Under the pieces are notes generated by a model. That model was not told where the DNA came from. It was given only the letters and a program-made list of their open reading frames with translations, and searched no databases. A stretch of DNA of 64,000 bases from Pyxidicoccus xibeiensis (GTDB taxonomy: Bacteria; Myxococcota; Myxococcia; Myxococcales; Myxococcaceae): NCBI RefSeq assembly GCF_024198175.1, contig NZ_JAJVKV010000001.1, forward strand, positions 1,736,001 through 1,800,000, in the 5' to 3' direction. The translations under genes were made by a program, and so were the position numbers. Positions within the stretch are counted from its first letter, which is position 1. Every line of letters starts with the position of its first letter. Shown here one piece after another: positions 23,987 to 33,254 of the stretch.

Positions 23987-26900
23987 TCAGGCGCCGCGTG
24001 CCTCCCTCTCTGCTCGATACTCGTCGATGGCCAGGTTGCGGACCTTCGAGCTGCGCCCCGCCTCGTTGTGTACGAAGCCCACACTCGCCACGTAGGGCTC
24101 GATGACGCGAATCTTCTGGAGCGGCGTGACGATGAGCAGCTGCAAGTCCAGCCGGCGGAACAGCTCCAGCCCGTAGGCGGCGGACTCGTCCGAGCCCCGG
24201 CCGAAGGCCTCGTCGATGACGACGAAGCGGAAGGAGCGCGAGCGTGTCTCGCCCCACTCCAGGCCGAACTGGTACGCGAGGCTGGCCGCGAGCACCGTGT
24301 ACGCCAGCTTCTCCTTCTGGCCGCCGGACTTGCCGCCGGAGTCCGTGTAGTGCTCGTGCTCCCGGTCGTCCTCGCGCCAGCGCTCGGAGGCGGAGAAGCT
24401 GAACCAGTTGCGCACGTCCGTCACCCGCCGCGTCCAGCGCGCGTCCGCCTCCGCGCTGCCCTCGCGCCCGCGGAAGCGCTCGATGATGCGCTTCACCTCC
24501 AGGAACTTCTTCTCCGAGTAGGCGTCGTCCCCGGCTGCCCCAAGCTCGGAGGCCGAGGACTCGGTGCACGCGCGCAGCTCCGCCTGGAAGTCGCGCACGT
24601 CCGCGTCGGTGCTCGGCTGGGCTTCGAGGAGGATGTAGCGGCCCGGGTTGTAGTCGATGGCCCGCAGCGAGCGGTTGATGGTGTCGATGCGCTCGCGGAT
24701 GTCCTGGCGCTCGCGCAACAGCTGCCCCTGGAAGTTCACCACCTCGCGGATGGTGTTCTCCGTGAGCAGGCTGCGGAAGCGCGTCTCGAAGCGGGGCAGG
24801 TCGTCCGCGCGCAGGGCGCGCAGCATGGCGGCGTACTCGCCCGCGGCGTCCAGGCTGGCGTCCACCTCCTGCGTCTCCAGCGGGAAGGTCGCGCGGTAGG
24901 TCTGCATGGCGCGGATGATGGCCTCGCGCCCGCGCTCCATCCGCTTGCCCTCCGCGTCGATGCGCCGCTGCAGCTCCTCGCGGACCTGCCGCTCACGCTC
25001 GTCCCCGGTGTCCTCCGGCGCGTTGCCGCCCGCAGTGGCTCCCGTATTGGCTCCCGCAGTGGCTCCGGAAGCCTCCGCCACCAGGGCCTCCACGCGCGGG
25101 TAGCACGCGCGCAGCTCCTCGGTGGCCTCGCGCTGGGCCTGCTCGTACCCGGCCAGGGCCTTGCGCGCGGCCTCCTCGCGCACCTCCAGGCGGGCCAGCC
25201 GCTTCTCGGTGTCCTTGAGCTTCGTCTCCGTGCGCTCCAGGTCGCGCTCCTGCCGGGTCAGCTGCCCCTCCAGCGTGCGCAGCACGTCGGAGGCGGACTC
25301 CAGCTCGCGCAGCTGCTCCTCCAGGCGCTGGACGTCGGTGGCGACGGGGCGCCAGTCCAGCTCGCGGAAGGAGTCATACACGGCCAGCTGGCTCAGCAGC
25401 TCCCGGCGTCCCTGCAGGGCCTTGCGCTGCGCCTCCAGGGCCTGGGCGCGCGCGGTGGCGTCACGCAGGCGCGTCTCCAGCGCCTTCGCCGCGTGCTCCA
25501 GCGCGGCGCGCTTCTGCTCGTTGGACCAGCCGAGCACGTACCGCGAGCGGTCATCCAGCCGGAACCGGTCGTCCTTCTCGTGCTGCTCGCCGGAGCGCTT
25601 GAGCTGGCCGGAGCGCGTCAGGGCCTGGCGCTCGCGGCGGAACTGCTCCTGCGTGTCGCAGCAGGCGTAGTCGAAGCGCCGGGCCAGCTCCGCCTCCAGC
25701 CACCGGTACATCCCCGAGTCCGGCTTGAGCATCAGCTTGCGCACCAGCGAGTGAGGCTGGAGCGACGGCGTGCGCGGCGCGCCTTCCTCGCGTACCCGGT
25801 AGTAGACGAGCCGCCCGTCCAGGTGCGTGCGCTCCACCCACTGCGCCACCTGCGCGTAGTACGTGTCCGCCACCAGCAGCGACGTGCCGAAGCCATGCAG
25901 CACGCGTTCAATCGCACCCTCCCAGTCGCGCTCCTCCTCGCGCACCTGGAGCAGCTCGCCCACGAAGGGCAGCGCGTCGGCTTCCAGCCCCAGCTCCGTG
26001 CACATGCGCTCGCGCAGCGCGAGCATCCGCGACGGCAGGTTGGAGCGGCGGCGGCGCAGGGACTCCAGCTCGGCGTGGACTTCAGCGTGCTTCTGCTGGA
26101 GCCCGCGCAGCTCCACGCCCACGTCGGTGAGGGCGTGCTGCCCCTGGCCCAGCTCGGCTTCCGCCGCGGCCATCTGCGTGTGGAGGGCGCGGGTGTTGGC
26201 CAGGAAGAGGTCCGCGTCCGTGGCCGCGGGCAGGCCGGCCGACTGGGCCAGCCGCGCGTAGCGGTCCGCCTTCTGGAAGCGCGCGTCCTTCTGCCGCCGC
26301 CGCTGGGACAGCTCCGCCTTCACCGTCTCCAGGCGCTCGCCCCCGTTGGCGGCGATGGCCTGCTTCAGCCTGTCGCGCTCGGTGCCCTGGCGGCGGCGCT
26401 CCTCCACCAATTCGCCGGCCTCCAGCCGGGCCTGCTCGCGCTCCGTGCTCCACTCGGTGAGCTGCGTCTCCACGAGCTTCGCCTTGCGCGCGGCGAACCA
26501 TGGGCGCAGCGCCTCGCGGCAGCGGCGCAGGGTGGTCAGCTCGGTGGCCAGGGACTCGTGGCGCTCGCAGTCGCGCACCAGGGGCTCCAGGAGCGCCAGC
26601 TGCTTCTTGGCCTTGAGGACGGCCTCGTGCGCGCGGTGCAAATCATCGAAGTGGCCGATGAGCGCGGTGAGGCGGGGCTCCACCGCGGACGGCTGGAGCA
26701 TGTGCTGGCGCACGAAGTCGGTGAGGTTGCCCACCGCCTTCATCGACACCGTCTGGTGGAAGAGGTCCAGCGCCTGCTCGTCCTTGATGCCGAAGCGCCG
26801 GCGGAAGGCCGCCGCGTAGGGCGGGAAGGTGTCGTGCACCTCCTTCGTCAGCCCCTTGAGGCGCTTCTTCAGCGCGGCGATGTCCGCGCCGAAGCCCGCG

Positions 26901-27412
26901 AAGTGCTCGGCGATGGAGAGCCGCGCGTCGGAGACGATGTAGAGGCGCGCGGGCTGTCCTTCCGACTCACGCATCCACAGCACCTGGGCCAGGGTGACGT
27001 GCTGGTCGTAGCCCTCGTTGTAGAAGTGGCCCAAAAGGACGGAGTAGCTCGTCCCGTCGCGCAGGAAGACGGGCTTCGCGGCCTGCCCGCCCTCTCCGCG
27101 CTCGGACTTGTACTGGCCGAGCACGTACGAGCGCAGGGTGCGCTCGCGCGACTCCGCGCCCGCCGCCTTGTTGTAGGCCAGCTTCTGGGGCGGCACGAGC
27201 AGCGTCACCACGCCGTCCACCAGCGTGGACTTGCCCGAGCCGATGTCACCGGTGAGCAGCCCGTTGTCGCCATTGAGCCCCAGGTGCCACACGCGCTGGT
27301 GGAAGGTGCCCCAGTTGTAGGCCTCGAAGCGGTGCAGCCGGAACCCGGCGCGCGAGGTGGGCGCGGCGAGGTCGAGCAGGTCCGCCTGCACCAGGGGATG
27401 TGCCGTGCTCAT
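23987..27412 (-). CDS. jetC: JetC/MksB SMC-like ATPase
   Basis: 1141 aa. The Walker A motif GDIGSGKST is at residues 55-63. Two long coiled-coil arms (~250-450 and ~620-960) flank a hinge-like centre. The ABC signature SGGKSGGQKEKLA (~1025) and Walker B FRFVVIDEAFGRG (~1062) complete the ATPase head. This is the MukB-like subunit of Wadjet type I and MksBEF complexes, which extrude DNA loops by ATP hydrolysis. The start ATG overlaps the jetB stop (ATGA). A low-complexity Ala/Gly/Thr stretch (~795-815) interrupts the C-terminal arm. No jetD follows: an M16 operon begins 102 bases beyond the stop. Confidence 0.93.
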   Translation of the reverse strand: MSTAHPLVQADLLDLAAPTSRAGFRLHRFEAYNWGTFHQRVWHLGLNGDNGLLTGDIGSGKSTLVDGVVTLLVPPQKLAYNKAAGAESRERTLRSYVLGQYKSERGEGGQAAKPVFLRDGTSYSVLLGHFYNEGYDQHVTLAQVLWMRESEGQPARLYIVSDARLSIAEHFAGFGADIAALKKRLKGLTKEVHDTFPPYAAAFRRRFGIKDEQALDLFHQTVSMKAVGNLTDFVRQHMLQPSAVEPRLTALIGHFDDLHRAHEAVLKAKKQLALLEPLVRDCERHESLATELTTLRRCREALRPWFAARKAKLVETQLTEWSTEREQARLEAGELVEERRRQGTERDRLKQAIAANGGERLETVKAELSQRRRQKDARFQKADRYARLAQSAGLPAATDADLFLANTRALHTQMAAAEAELGQGQHALTDVGVELRGLQQKHAEVHAELESLRRRRSNLPSRMLALRERMCTELGLEADALPFVGELLQVREEERDWEGAIERVLHGFGTSLLVADTYYAQVAQWVERTHLDGRLVYYRVREEGAPRTPSLQPHSLVRKLMLKPDSGMYRWLEAELARRFDYACCDTQEQFRRERQALTRSGQLKRSGEQHEKDDRFRLDDRSRYVLGWSNEQKRAALEHAAKALETRLRDATARAQALEAQRKALQGRRELLSQLAVYDSFRELDWRPVATDVQRLEEQLRELESASDVLRTLEGQLTRQERDLERTETKLKDTEKRLARLEVREEAARKALAGYEQAQREATEELRACYPRVEALVAEASGATAGANTGATAGGNAPEDTGDERERQVREELQRRIDAEGKRMERGREAIIRAMQTYRATFPLETQEVDASLDAAGEYAAMLRALRADDLPRFETRFRSLLTENTIREVVNFQGQLLRERQDIRERIDTINRSLRAIDYNPGRYILLEAQPSTDADVRDFQAELRACTESSASELGAAGDDAYSEKKFLEVKRIIERFRGREGSAEADARWTRRVTDVRNWFSFSASERWREDDREHEHYTDSGGKSGGQKEKLAYTVLAASLAYQFGLEWGETRSRSFRFVVIDEAFGRGSDESAAYGLELFRRLDLQLLIVTPLQKIRVIEPYVASVGFVHNEAGRSSKVRNLAIDEYRAEREARGA

Positions 27413-28035
27413 GGTGTCGCTCCATTCTCTTCCGTGAGCTCACCCCGCAGGTGCGCCCGGTAGTCCGCGAGCCGCTGCTGGAAGGTGTCCAGCCACTGCG
27501 CGTCGACGAAGGCCTTGAGGATGCGGCGCACCTCGAAGGCGTCGTCTCCGCCGCGCAGCTTCCGCAGGAAGCCCAGCTCCATCACCTTGGCGAGGTCCGC
27601 GTCCACGCGGTCCATCATCCGGGCCTCGTTCGTCCCGTCCGGCAGGAAGAGGCGCACCAGGTCGATGATCTCCTCGCGCCGCAGCACGAGCCGCCCGCCG
27701 CCCGCCGTGGCCTCCGACTCGGCGAGCTTCTTGCGCAAGAGCGCGAGCAGCAGGCTCACCCCGTAGCCGAGCTGCCGGCGCGGCACGAGGTGCGGCAGCT
27801 CCGCCCCGCCTTCAGCAGAGGGTTGCTGGCGCAGGTAGGCATAGCCCTCGGCCTCGTCCAGCACGAGCCGCAGGCCCAGCACGGCGACGTGCTCACGCAC
27901 GCGCTCGTGCACGTTGAGCAGCCCCTGCCACAGGGCGGCGTCGCCCTCCTGGTAGACGACGCCCTTCATCAGGGCGACGAGCACGAGGGACAGGGAGTCG
28001 GAAGCGTCAGTCGTACGAGGGGCGTGGGTATTCAT
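27409..28035 (-). CDS. jetB: JetB/MksE DUF4194 protein
   Basis: 208 aa, matching JetB/MksE (about 200-230). DUF4194-type features include ALMKGVVYQEGDAALWQ near the start, an elongated winged-helix-like middle (PRRQLGYGVSLLLALLRKKLAE, REEIIDLVRLFLPDGTNEAR) and FEVRRILKAFVDAQWL at the end. In known complexes it is a kite protein that binds JetA and regulates the ATPase. ATG 28035 overlaps the jetA stop by four bases (ATGA), and its own stop overlaps jetC in the same way. The longer frame up to 28518 is a shadow of jetA. Confidence 0.92.
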   Translation of the reverse strand: MNTHAPRTTDASDSLSLVLVALMKGVVYQEGDAALWQGLLNVHERVREHVAVLGLRLVLDEAEGYAYLRQQPSAEGGAELPHLVPRRQLGYGVSLLLALLRKKLAESEATAGGGRLVLRREEIIDLVRLFLPDGTNEARMMDRVDADLAKVMELGFLRKLRGGDDAFEVRRILKAFVDAQWLDTFQQRLADYRAHLRGELTEENGATP

Positions 28036-29468
28036 CGGTGGAAGAGGACCAGGGGAAGGGTGATTTGCCGGGTGTGGCCGCGCGCATCCGTCCAGAGCAG
28101 CGTCTGCGTGCGCGCCTCCTCGAAGTGGGCGTTGCGGTCCTCGGCCGCGAGGTCGAGGTAGGCCACCAGCTCGGCGAGGCCGTGCTGGAGCGGGGCTTCT
28201 CTCAGCAGCTCCGCGAGCGACACCTGCTCGCGGGCCTGGAGCGCGTGGCGGACGTTCTCCCGCAGCTGCTCCTTGTCGATGAACGCCTGGGAGAACAGGG
28301 CATCCGCGGGGACGTCGTCGCTGCCGTCCAGCACCAGCGAGTCCGCCATGCGCAGCCGGGGCGGGGGGGAGAACAGGGGCCGCTCCAGGGGCAGCTCCAC
28401 CGAGGGCGCGGGCTCGTCGATTTCCATGAACGCCCGCCCGGGAGGCTGGGCGCGCACGGCGAGCGCGTGCTGCTCCACCCCGCGCAGCAGCTGCATGATG
28501 CGGCGGTTCTCCAGCCACGCCCGGTCGTCCAGGTAGCGCCGGAGCTGCTCGGACAGCCGGGCCACGGTCCGCTGGGTGTGCTCGCCAGTCTCGAGCCAGT
28601 CGAAGTGGATGCGCAGCAGGCGCGGGTCCGGCTGGAGCGCCTGCACGGCCGGGAGGGCGAAGACGCGCTCCAGCTTGCGCGTCAGGGCCTCCTGGCGCTC
28701 GGGGGACATGAGGAAGTCCCAGAAGGCGCGGAAGCTGCGGCCCTGGTCCGAGCCGCTGATGGCGTCATGCTCGCCGAGCACCTTCTCCAGCAGCTCGCCC
28801 TGGGTGCCCTCCCAGGTGGCGATGCGCTCGCGCACCACCCTGTCGAGCTCGCGGAAGCCGTGCTCCAGCTCGCGGAAGTCGGACAGCAGGCCGCGCGCGG
28901 TGTCGGCCATCTGCTGGAAGCGGTCCTTGAGGGCGGCCTCGTCCATCAGCTCCAGGTTGCCGGCGCGCACGTGCGCCATCTCCGCCTCGATTTCGGCCTT
29001 GCGCCGCTCCAGCTCCGCGAGCCGTGCCCGCGGGTCGACCTCGGTGCCCTCCGTCATCTGCTCCAGCAGGTTGAAGACGGTGAGCAGCCGCGACTCGGTG
29101 CCCACGAAGGAGCGCTCGGTGAGCTGCGAGAGCCAGCGGATGGCGCGCTCGGCCGAGGAGGTCAGGTCGTAGTGGGGCTCGTCCGTGTCCGGCGGGTAGA
29201 AGCGGCGCAGCCAGCCCCGCCCGTCCGCCGACCAGTCCTCGAGGTACGACGCGGCGGCGCGCGGGAAGGCGTCCTCGCCCAGCCGCTCGCGCAGCGTGTG
29301 CAGGTGGTCCTCCAGCCGCAGCACCAGCTCCCGCTGGGGCAGGGCCCGCGCGTTGGCCTCCAGGAAGCTGCCGTGCAGGAAGCTGACGATGAGCGGCGCA
29401 TGGTCTGCGACCAGCAGCCTCCAGGCAGGGTGCTTCTGGCGCAGCGCATCGACTGTGGAGAAATCCAT
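28032..29468 (-). CDS. jetA: JetA/MksF DUF3375 kleisin-like protein
   Basis: 478 aa, matching JetA/MksF (about 480) with DUF3375. It starts FSTVDALRQKHPAWRLL, then LIVSFLHGSFLEANAR, and later RAIRWLSQLTERSFVGTESRL, a family hallmark. Residues ~170-240 are coiled coil (ARLAELERRKAEIEAEMAHV). The protein is the kleisin that links the two JetC heads. ATG 29468 follows AGGT with short spacing; GTG 29471 is the alternative. The upstream 211 bases hold no other gene, so a promoter must lie there. It is the first gene of a three-gene operon. Confidence 0.93.
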   Translation of the reverse strand: MDFSTVDALRQKHPAWRLLVADHAPLIVSFLHGSFLEANARALPQRELVLRLEDHLHTLRERLGEDAFPRAAASYLEDWSADGRGWLRRFYPPDTDEPHYDLTSSAERAIRWLSQLTERSFVGTESRLLTVFNLLEQMTEGTEVDPRARLAELERRKAEIEAEMAHVRAGNLELMDEAALKDRFQQMADTARGLLSDFRELEHGFRELDRVVRERIATWEGTQGELLEKVLGEHDAISGSDQGRSFRAFWDFLMSPERQEALTRKLERVFALPAVQALQPDPRLLRIHFDWLETGEHTQRTVARLSEQLRRYLDDRAWLENRRIMQLLRGVEQHALAVRAQPPGRAFMEIDEPAPSVELPLERPLFSPPPRLRMADSLVLDGSDDVPADALFSQAFIDKEQLRENVRHALQAREQVSLAELLREAPLQHGLAELVAYLDLAAEDRNAHFEEARTQTLLWTDARGHTRQITLPLVLFHR

Positions 29469-29682
29469 CACACCTCAATGCATACAACCCGGGACTGACA
29501 TGGACGGGTGACCCACCTGGGAGGATGAATGCCCCTGCGGGAGCAACCAGGCAGGCAGGGCCCGCCCCCGCGACAGGCAGGCGGGCGGTGTCTGTCATTC
29601 GACGTCTCACCAGGGTTTCACGGGCGCCGGGGAGCGTAAGACGGCGCTCCGGACAGGGGGCCGCCGTGCGACACTGGGGCGC

Positions 29683-30486
29683 ATGTCCGTCGAAGTGTCA
29701 CCCGGCGCCCTGCCCCGCTGCGGCGTCCATCCCGAGGAGCTCGCGGCCGCCACCTGCCAGCGCTGCGGCGGGTTCATCTGCACCGCGTGCAGCACCTGGG
29801 TGATGGGGACGCTGTACTGCGCCGTGTGCGCGGCCCGGCCGGAGGTGAACTACCTGGAGGACTTCCGCCGGAAGTACTGGGGGAAGCGGGACTCGGGGGC
29901 GTGGCTCGTCGGCGCCGGCTCGCTGGCGCTGGTGTTTCTCGCGGTGATGACGGCGCTCGGGCTGAAGCGGGTGGATGCCGCGCTGGCGCTGCTGGCCGCC
30001 GCCGGGGTGGGAGTTGCCTTCTTCCTGGGCATGCGGTGGGCGCGAGCCCTGCTGCTCGTCATGCCCGCCGCCTGTGTGGGGTTCGTCATCGCACCCGACA
30101 ACGGCATCGCCGGGCTGGGCGCGGTCTTCATCCTCTTCGTCTTCGCGCTGCAGCTCTTCCTGGACACGCGCAGCCGGCTCTTCTTCCAGGTGGACGTCTC
30201 CGAGAAGGCCCTGCGCCGCCTGTGGGAGCTCCGCGTCAACAACCCGCTGGCGCGGCACGCGGCCTCACTGGGCTTCAGCTCGCTGTTCATGCCGCTGTTC
30301 GCCCCTCTGGCCATCATCCTCGGCGTCATCGCCCTGCGGCGCGTGGACCCGCAGGCACGGCCTCCCATCGGCCGGCGGGGGCAGGCGCTGACGGGCATCG
30401 TGCTCGGCGTGGCTTCGGTGCTTGCCTGGGTGCTGTTCCTCGGGCCCGTGGTCTGGACGATGCTCGCTGGGATGACGCGGCTCTGA
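29683..30486 (+). CDS. Membrane protein with N-terminal B-box-type zinc finger and C-terminal DUF4190-like region
   Basis: 267 aa. Residues ~12-48 form a small zinc-binding module (CGVHPEELAAATCQRCGGF, CTACSTWVMGTLYCAVC) like a B-box. About five hydrophobic segments follow; the last two (SSLFMPLFAPLAIILGVIALRR and ALTGIVLGVASVLAWVLFL) with Gly/Arg between resemble DUF4190. The combination of zinc finger plus DUF4190-like tail recurs in myxobacteria with no known role. The gene is divergent from jetA by 211 bases. There are no obvious operon partners. Confidence 0.75.
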   Translation: MSVEVSPGALPRCGVHPEELAAATCQRCGGFICTACSTWVMGTLYCAVCAARPEVNYLEDFRRKYWGKRDSGAWLVGAGSLALVFLAVMTALGLKRVDAALALLAAAGVGVAFFLGMRWARALLLVMPAACVGFVIAPDNGIAGLGAVFILFVFALQLFLDTRSRLFFQVDVSEKALRRLWELRVNNPLARHAASLGFSSLFMPLFAPLAIILGVIALRRVDPQARPPIGRRGQALTGIVLGVASVLAWVLFLGPVVWTMLAGMTRL

Positions 30487-30608
30487 ACCGAGGTCTCGCC
30501 TGCCCTCCTCCGGGCGGCTCGGGCGCTCGCTCGCTGGCATGGCCGTACATGAAGTCCGAGCCGCATCTTTCGTTGGGCTGGGACTGTTCCCCGTCCAGGA
30601 AGGAAGGG

Positions 30609-32240
30609 ATGCGACGCATGACCGTGCCCACGAAGACCTGTTGGACGCTGCTCCTCCTGCTCGCGGCCACTCCGGCCGTGGCCCAGCAGCCACCCGCGCC
30701 CGACACCGACGACGGCATCGGCGCTCAGGTACGGCCGGACCTGTCATTCGCTGAGCTGAAGCCCCGCCGTGTCTTCCATGTCGCCATCACGGGCAACGAC
30801 GGCAACCCCGGCACGGAGCAGCGGCCATGGCGCACGGTGCGCAACGCCGTCACCCGGCTGCGTCCAGGGGATGCCGTCCTCGTCCACGAAGGCACGTATG
30901 TGGAGCGCGTGGACATTGGCGGCGCCGCGCGCGACGGGCTGCCGGACGCGCCCATCCAGCTGCTCGCCGCCCCCGGCGAGCGGCCCGTGCTGCGCGGAGG
31001 GGACGGGAAGACCACGCCCATGCTGCGCATCGCGCGCAGCTACTGGGTGGTGGATGGCCTCGACATCCAGGCGGCGGGCTCGCAGGCGCACGGCATCCGG
31101 TTCCAGGGTGCGCGCCACGTCGTCGTGCGCAACAGCGAGGTCTCCGGCGGCACGGGCCCGGCCGCGGTGACGTTCTACGGCGGTGCGGCGGACATCGGCT
31201 TCCTGCGCAACCTGGTGCACGACTACCGGTGGGGTGCGTCGAAGGACAGCCACGGCCTGCTGGTGCAGCCGGACACGGCCCGCATCCTCATCCAGGGCAA
31301 CGAGGCGTGGAGCAACGGCGGTGACTCGTTCCAGTGCCAGGGCCCGGACACCACGCCGGGCACGTCCATCCCCGTGGACATCACCGTGGAGGGCAACCGC
31401 TTCCACGAGGACCGGGAGAACGCCGTCGACATCAAGACGTGCGAGCGCGTCACCATCCGCAACAACAAGTTCTTCGGCTACCGCCCGGCCACCACCGCTC
31501 CGCAGGGCGCGGCCATGGTGGTGCACTACTCCGCGCGCCGCATCCTCATCGAGGGCAACCGCGTCTGGGACAGCGGGCGGGGGCTGTCGCTCGGGGGGAA
31601 CATGGTGCTGAAGGAACCCGTCACGGACGTCATCGTCCGCCGCAACATCGTGTTCAACGGCACCACGGACAAGGGCGGCAGCGGTGACGGGCTGCGCGTG
31701 GGCACCAGCCGGCGCGTGCGGCTGTACCACAACACGCTGGCCTTCCTTCCCGTGGGTGGCATCAAGCTGGGCGACGGTGACCACGGCCCGGCGCACGCGC
31801 TGCGGGTGCAGGGAAACATCATCTACTCGGCGCCGCGAGCGCTCGAGGTGCGCTCGTCGGGCGTGAGGGACTTCGTGTCGGACCGCAACCTGGCCTTCCG
31901 GCCGGGCGGTGACATCGTCTTCCGGTGGGATGGGAAGGATAGCTCGCTGGCGGGCTGGAAGCAGCGCAGCGGGCAGGACGTGCAGAGCCGCGTCGCCGAC
32001 CCGCTCTTCGTACGGGACCCGGTACGGCAGGACTTCTTCACGCAGGTGGGCTCACCCGCGCGCAACGCCGGAGACCCGAGGCTGCCGGGCAACGGGACGT
32101 TCTGCGGCGCGGCACCCGACCTGGGCTTCCTGGAGTCCTGCACGGGCGAGCCGCCGCCCTCCGTGTCCCGGGCCCGTGCGCGCACGCCCGCGCCCTCGGG
32201 ACGTGCTGTGCCGGGGAGGCGGCAGCCCGGGACGCGGTGA
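30609..32240 (+). CDS. Secreted right-handed parallel beta-helix protein
   Basis: 543 aa with a signal peptide (CWTLLLLLAATPAVAQ). It starts with a DUF1565-like segment (FHVAITGNDGNPGTEQRPWRT, AVLVHEGTYVERV) and then a long beta-helix of short coils: NSEVSGGTGPAAVTFYGG, GNEAWSNGGDSFQC, GNRFHEDRENAVDI, NKFFGY, NRVWDSGRGLSLG. Polysaccharide lyases and other sugar-binding enzymes use this fold, so it may degrade or bind a glycan. ATG 30609 follows the AGGAAGGAAGGG stretch; ATG 30618 is an alternative. The last ~40 residues are Pro/Arg-rich. Confidence 0.8.
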   Translation: MRRMTVPTKTCWTLLLLLAATPAVAQQPPAPDTDDGIGAQVRPDLSFAELKPRRVFHVAITGNDGNPGTEQRPWRTVRNAVTRLRPGDAVLVHEGTYVERVDIGGAARDGLPDAPIQLLAAPGERPVLRGGDGKTTPMLRIARSYWVVDGLDIQAAGSQAHGIRFQGARHVVVRNSEVSGGTGPAAVTFYGGAADIGFLRNLVHDYRWGASKDSHGLLVQPDTARILIQGNEAWSNGGDSFQCQGPDTTPGTSIPVDITVEGNRFHEDRENAVDIKTCERVTIRNNKFFGYRPATTAPQGAAMVVHYSARRILIEGNRVWDSGRGLSLGGNMVLKEPVTDVIVRRNIVFNGTTDKGGSGDGLRVGTSRRVRLYHNTLAFLPVGGIKLGDGDHGPAHALRVQGNIIYSAPRALEVRSSGVRDFVSDRNLAFRPGGDIVFRWDGKDSSLAGWKQRSGQDVQSRVADPLFVRDPVRQDFFTQVGSPARNAGDPRLPGNGTFCGAAPDLGFLESCTGEPPPSVSRARARTPAPSGRAVPGRRQPGTR

Positions 32241-32257
32241 GCGGTTCGGGGCCGGCG

Positions 32258-32375
32258 GCGCCCGGAAGGAACGCTCATTCCGCGTGAAGGAGCCAGCCCG
32301 CCGGACCAAGCGTGGTCCGAGGCCAGCGCCCGGAAGGAACGCTCATTCCGCGTGAAGGAGCCAGCCCGCCGGACC
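32258..32375 (+). repeat. 68-base tandem duplication with hairpin ends
   Basis: Copy 1 (32258-32307 conserved core) recurs at 32326-32375 with 50 identical bases, offset 68. Each copy ends in a small hairpin (GGACCAAGCGTGGTCC or GGACCGAGACGGTCC). It lies between the convergent beta-helix and lipoprotein genes, next to a strong hairpin. Confidence 0.8.
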
Positions 32376-32395
32376 GAGACGGTCCTGCGGCGTCG

Positions 32396-32429
32396 GCGCC
32401 TGGAAGGAGCGTTCCTTCCATCCAGGCGC
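32396..32429. terminator. Bidirectional terminator hairpin
   Basis: GCGCCTGGA (32396-32404) pairs with TCCAGGCGC (32421-32429); inside, AGGA and TCCT form a second short stem. It is the third and most symmetrical element in the gap between converging genes. Ends at the stop side of the lipoprotein gene (32439). Confidence 0.6.
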
Positions 32430-32438
32430 GTCCACGTC

Positions 32439-33254
32439 TCAGCCCTCGTCGGACTTCCGCAGGTCGCCGCTGCGCTTGATGTTGCTCTTCACGGTGCTCT
32501 CCGCGTCGCTGCACTTGCCGCCGGACTTGCCGTCGATGCGGACCGTGTCGTTGGCCACCTCGACGTCGCCGTCCTGGATGCACTCACCCAGGGGCAGCCC
32601 CTCCAGCCACACCTGCGGCTTGAGGAACGCCACGAGCGAGCCACCCTCCGGCACGTCCACACCGGTGGAGGACTCGAAGCGCGCGTCCTCGCTGAACTTG
32701 AAGAGCATCTCCAGCTTCCGCGCCACGCCGTCCTGGGTGAAGTCCGCGCGCGCCAGGAAGCTGTAGCCCAGCAGAGGCTCGGTGGCGCCCACCTCGTCGG
32801 ACTTCGCCTCCTCCAGCCGGAAGTCGATGCGCTTGTAGTTGCCCGCGGGGATGCGCAGCCCGGACAGGTCCGGAGTCGTCGTGCCCGTCAGCAGGTCCAC
32901 CACGATGGGGCCCGGCACCTGGATGGTTCCCGAGCTGTCGCCGCCCTTGCACTCGGCGCCCTCGAGCAGGCCGCTGACCTCTCCGCACTTCGTGCCCTTG
33001 GGCAGGTCCAGGCGGATGTCGCGCAGGTGGATGCGTGCCTGGGTGAGCGTGAAGGCGGTGCCATCGCTCGACTGGAACACGGTGGAGGGCACCGGGGGCG
33101 ACTCGGCCGCGGCGTTGATCCACGCACTGGAGGTGCTCACCGCGCGCTCGTTCGCCGTGAAGCGCAGGCTGGCGCCGTCACCACCACAGGCAGACAGGCC
33201 GAGCGCGAGGGTAGACAGAAGGGTGCCGCTGAAGGCGGGAAGACGAGCAGTCAT
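32439..33254 (-). CDS. Lipoprotein of unknown function (DUF4382-like)
   Basis: 271 aa with a lipobox (LALGLSAC). The mature part has a pattern resembling DUF4382: a strand (TLTQARIHLRDIRLDL), a central VPGPIVVDLLTGTTTP, then IPAGNYKRIDFRLEEA. Four or more Cys (KCGEVSGLLEGAECKGG, GECIQDGD, GGKCSD) suggest disulfides. Outer-membrane or periplasmic anchoring is expected. Start ATG 33254 follows GTTCCCCCATG with a weak ribosome-binding site. The function is not known. Confidence 0.75.
   Translation of the reverse strand: MTARLPAFSGTLLSTLALGLSACGGDGASLRFTANERAVSTSSAWINAAAESPPVPSTVFQSSDGTAFTLTQARIHLRDIRLDLPKGTKCGEVSGLLEGAECKGGDSSGTIQVPGPIVVDLLTGTTTPDLSGLRIPAGNYKRIDFRLEEAKSDEVGATEPLLGYSFLARADFTQDGVARKLEMLFKFSEDARFESSTGVDVPEGGSLVAFLKPQVWLEGLPLGECIQDGDVEVANDTVRIDGKSGGKCSDAESTVKSNIKRSGDLRKSDEG

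Noticed and set aside
24068-27463. 1131-aa open frame on the + strand antisense to jetC
   Set aside because: High G+C with G/C-rich third positions keeps the antisense frame open. The protein has no recognisable domain, while jetC has complete ATPase motifs.
28038-29498. 486-aa + strand frame antisense to jetA
   Set aside because: It is a mirror of jetA, has no domain and no ribosome-binding site.
32258-32429. Repeats considered as ends of an insertion sequence
   Set aside because: No transposase or target-site duplication; the units are directly repeated and too short.
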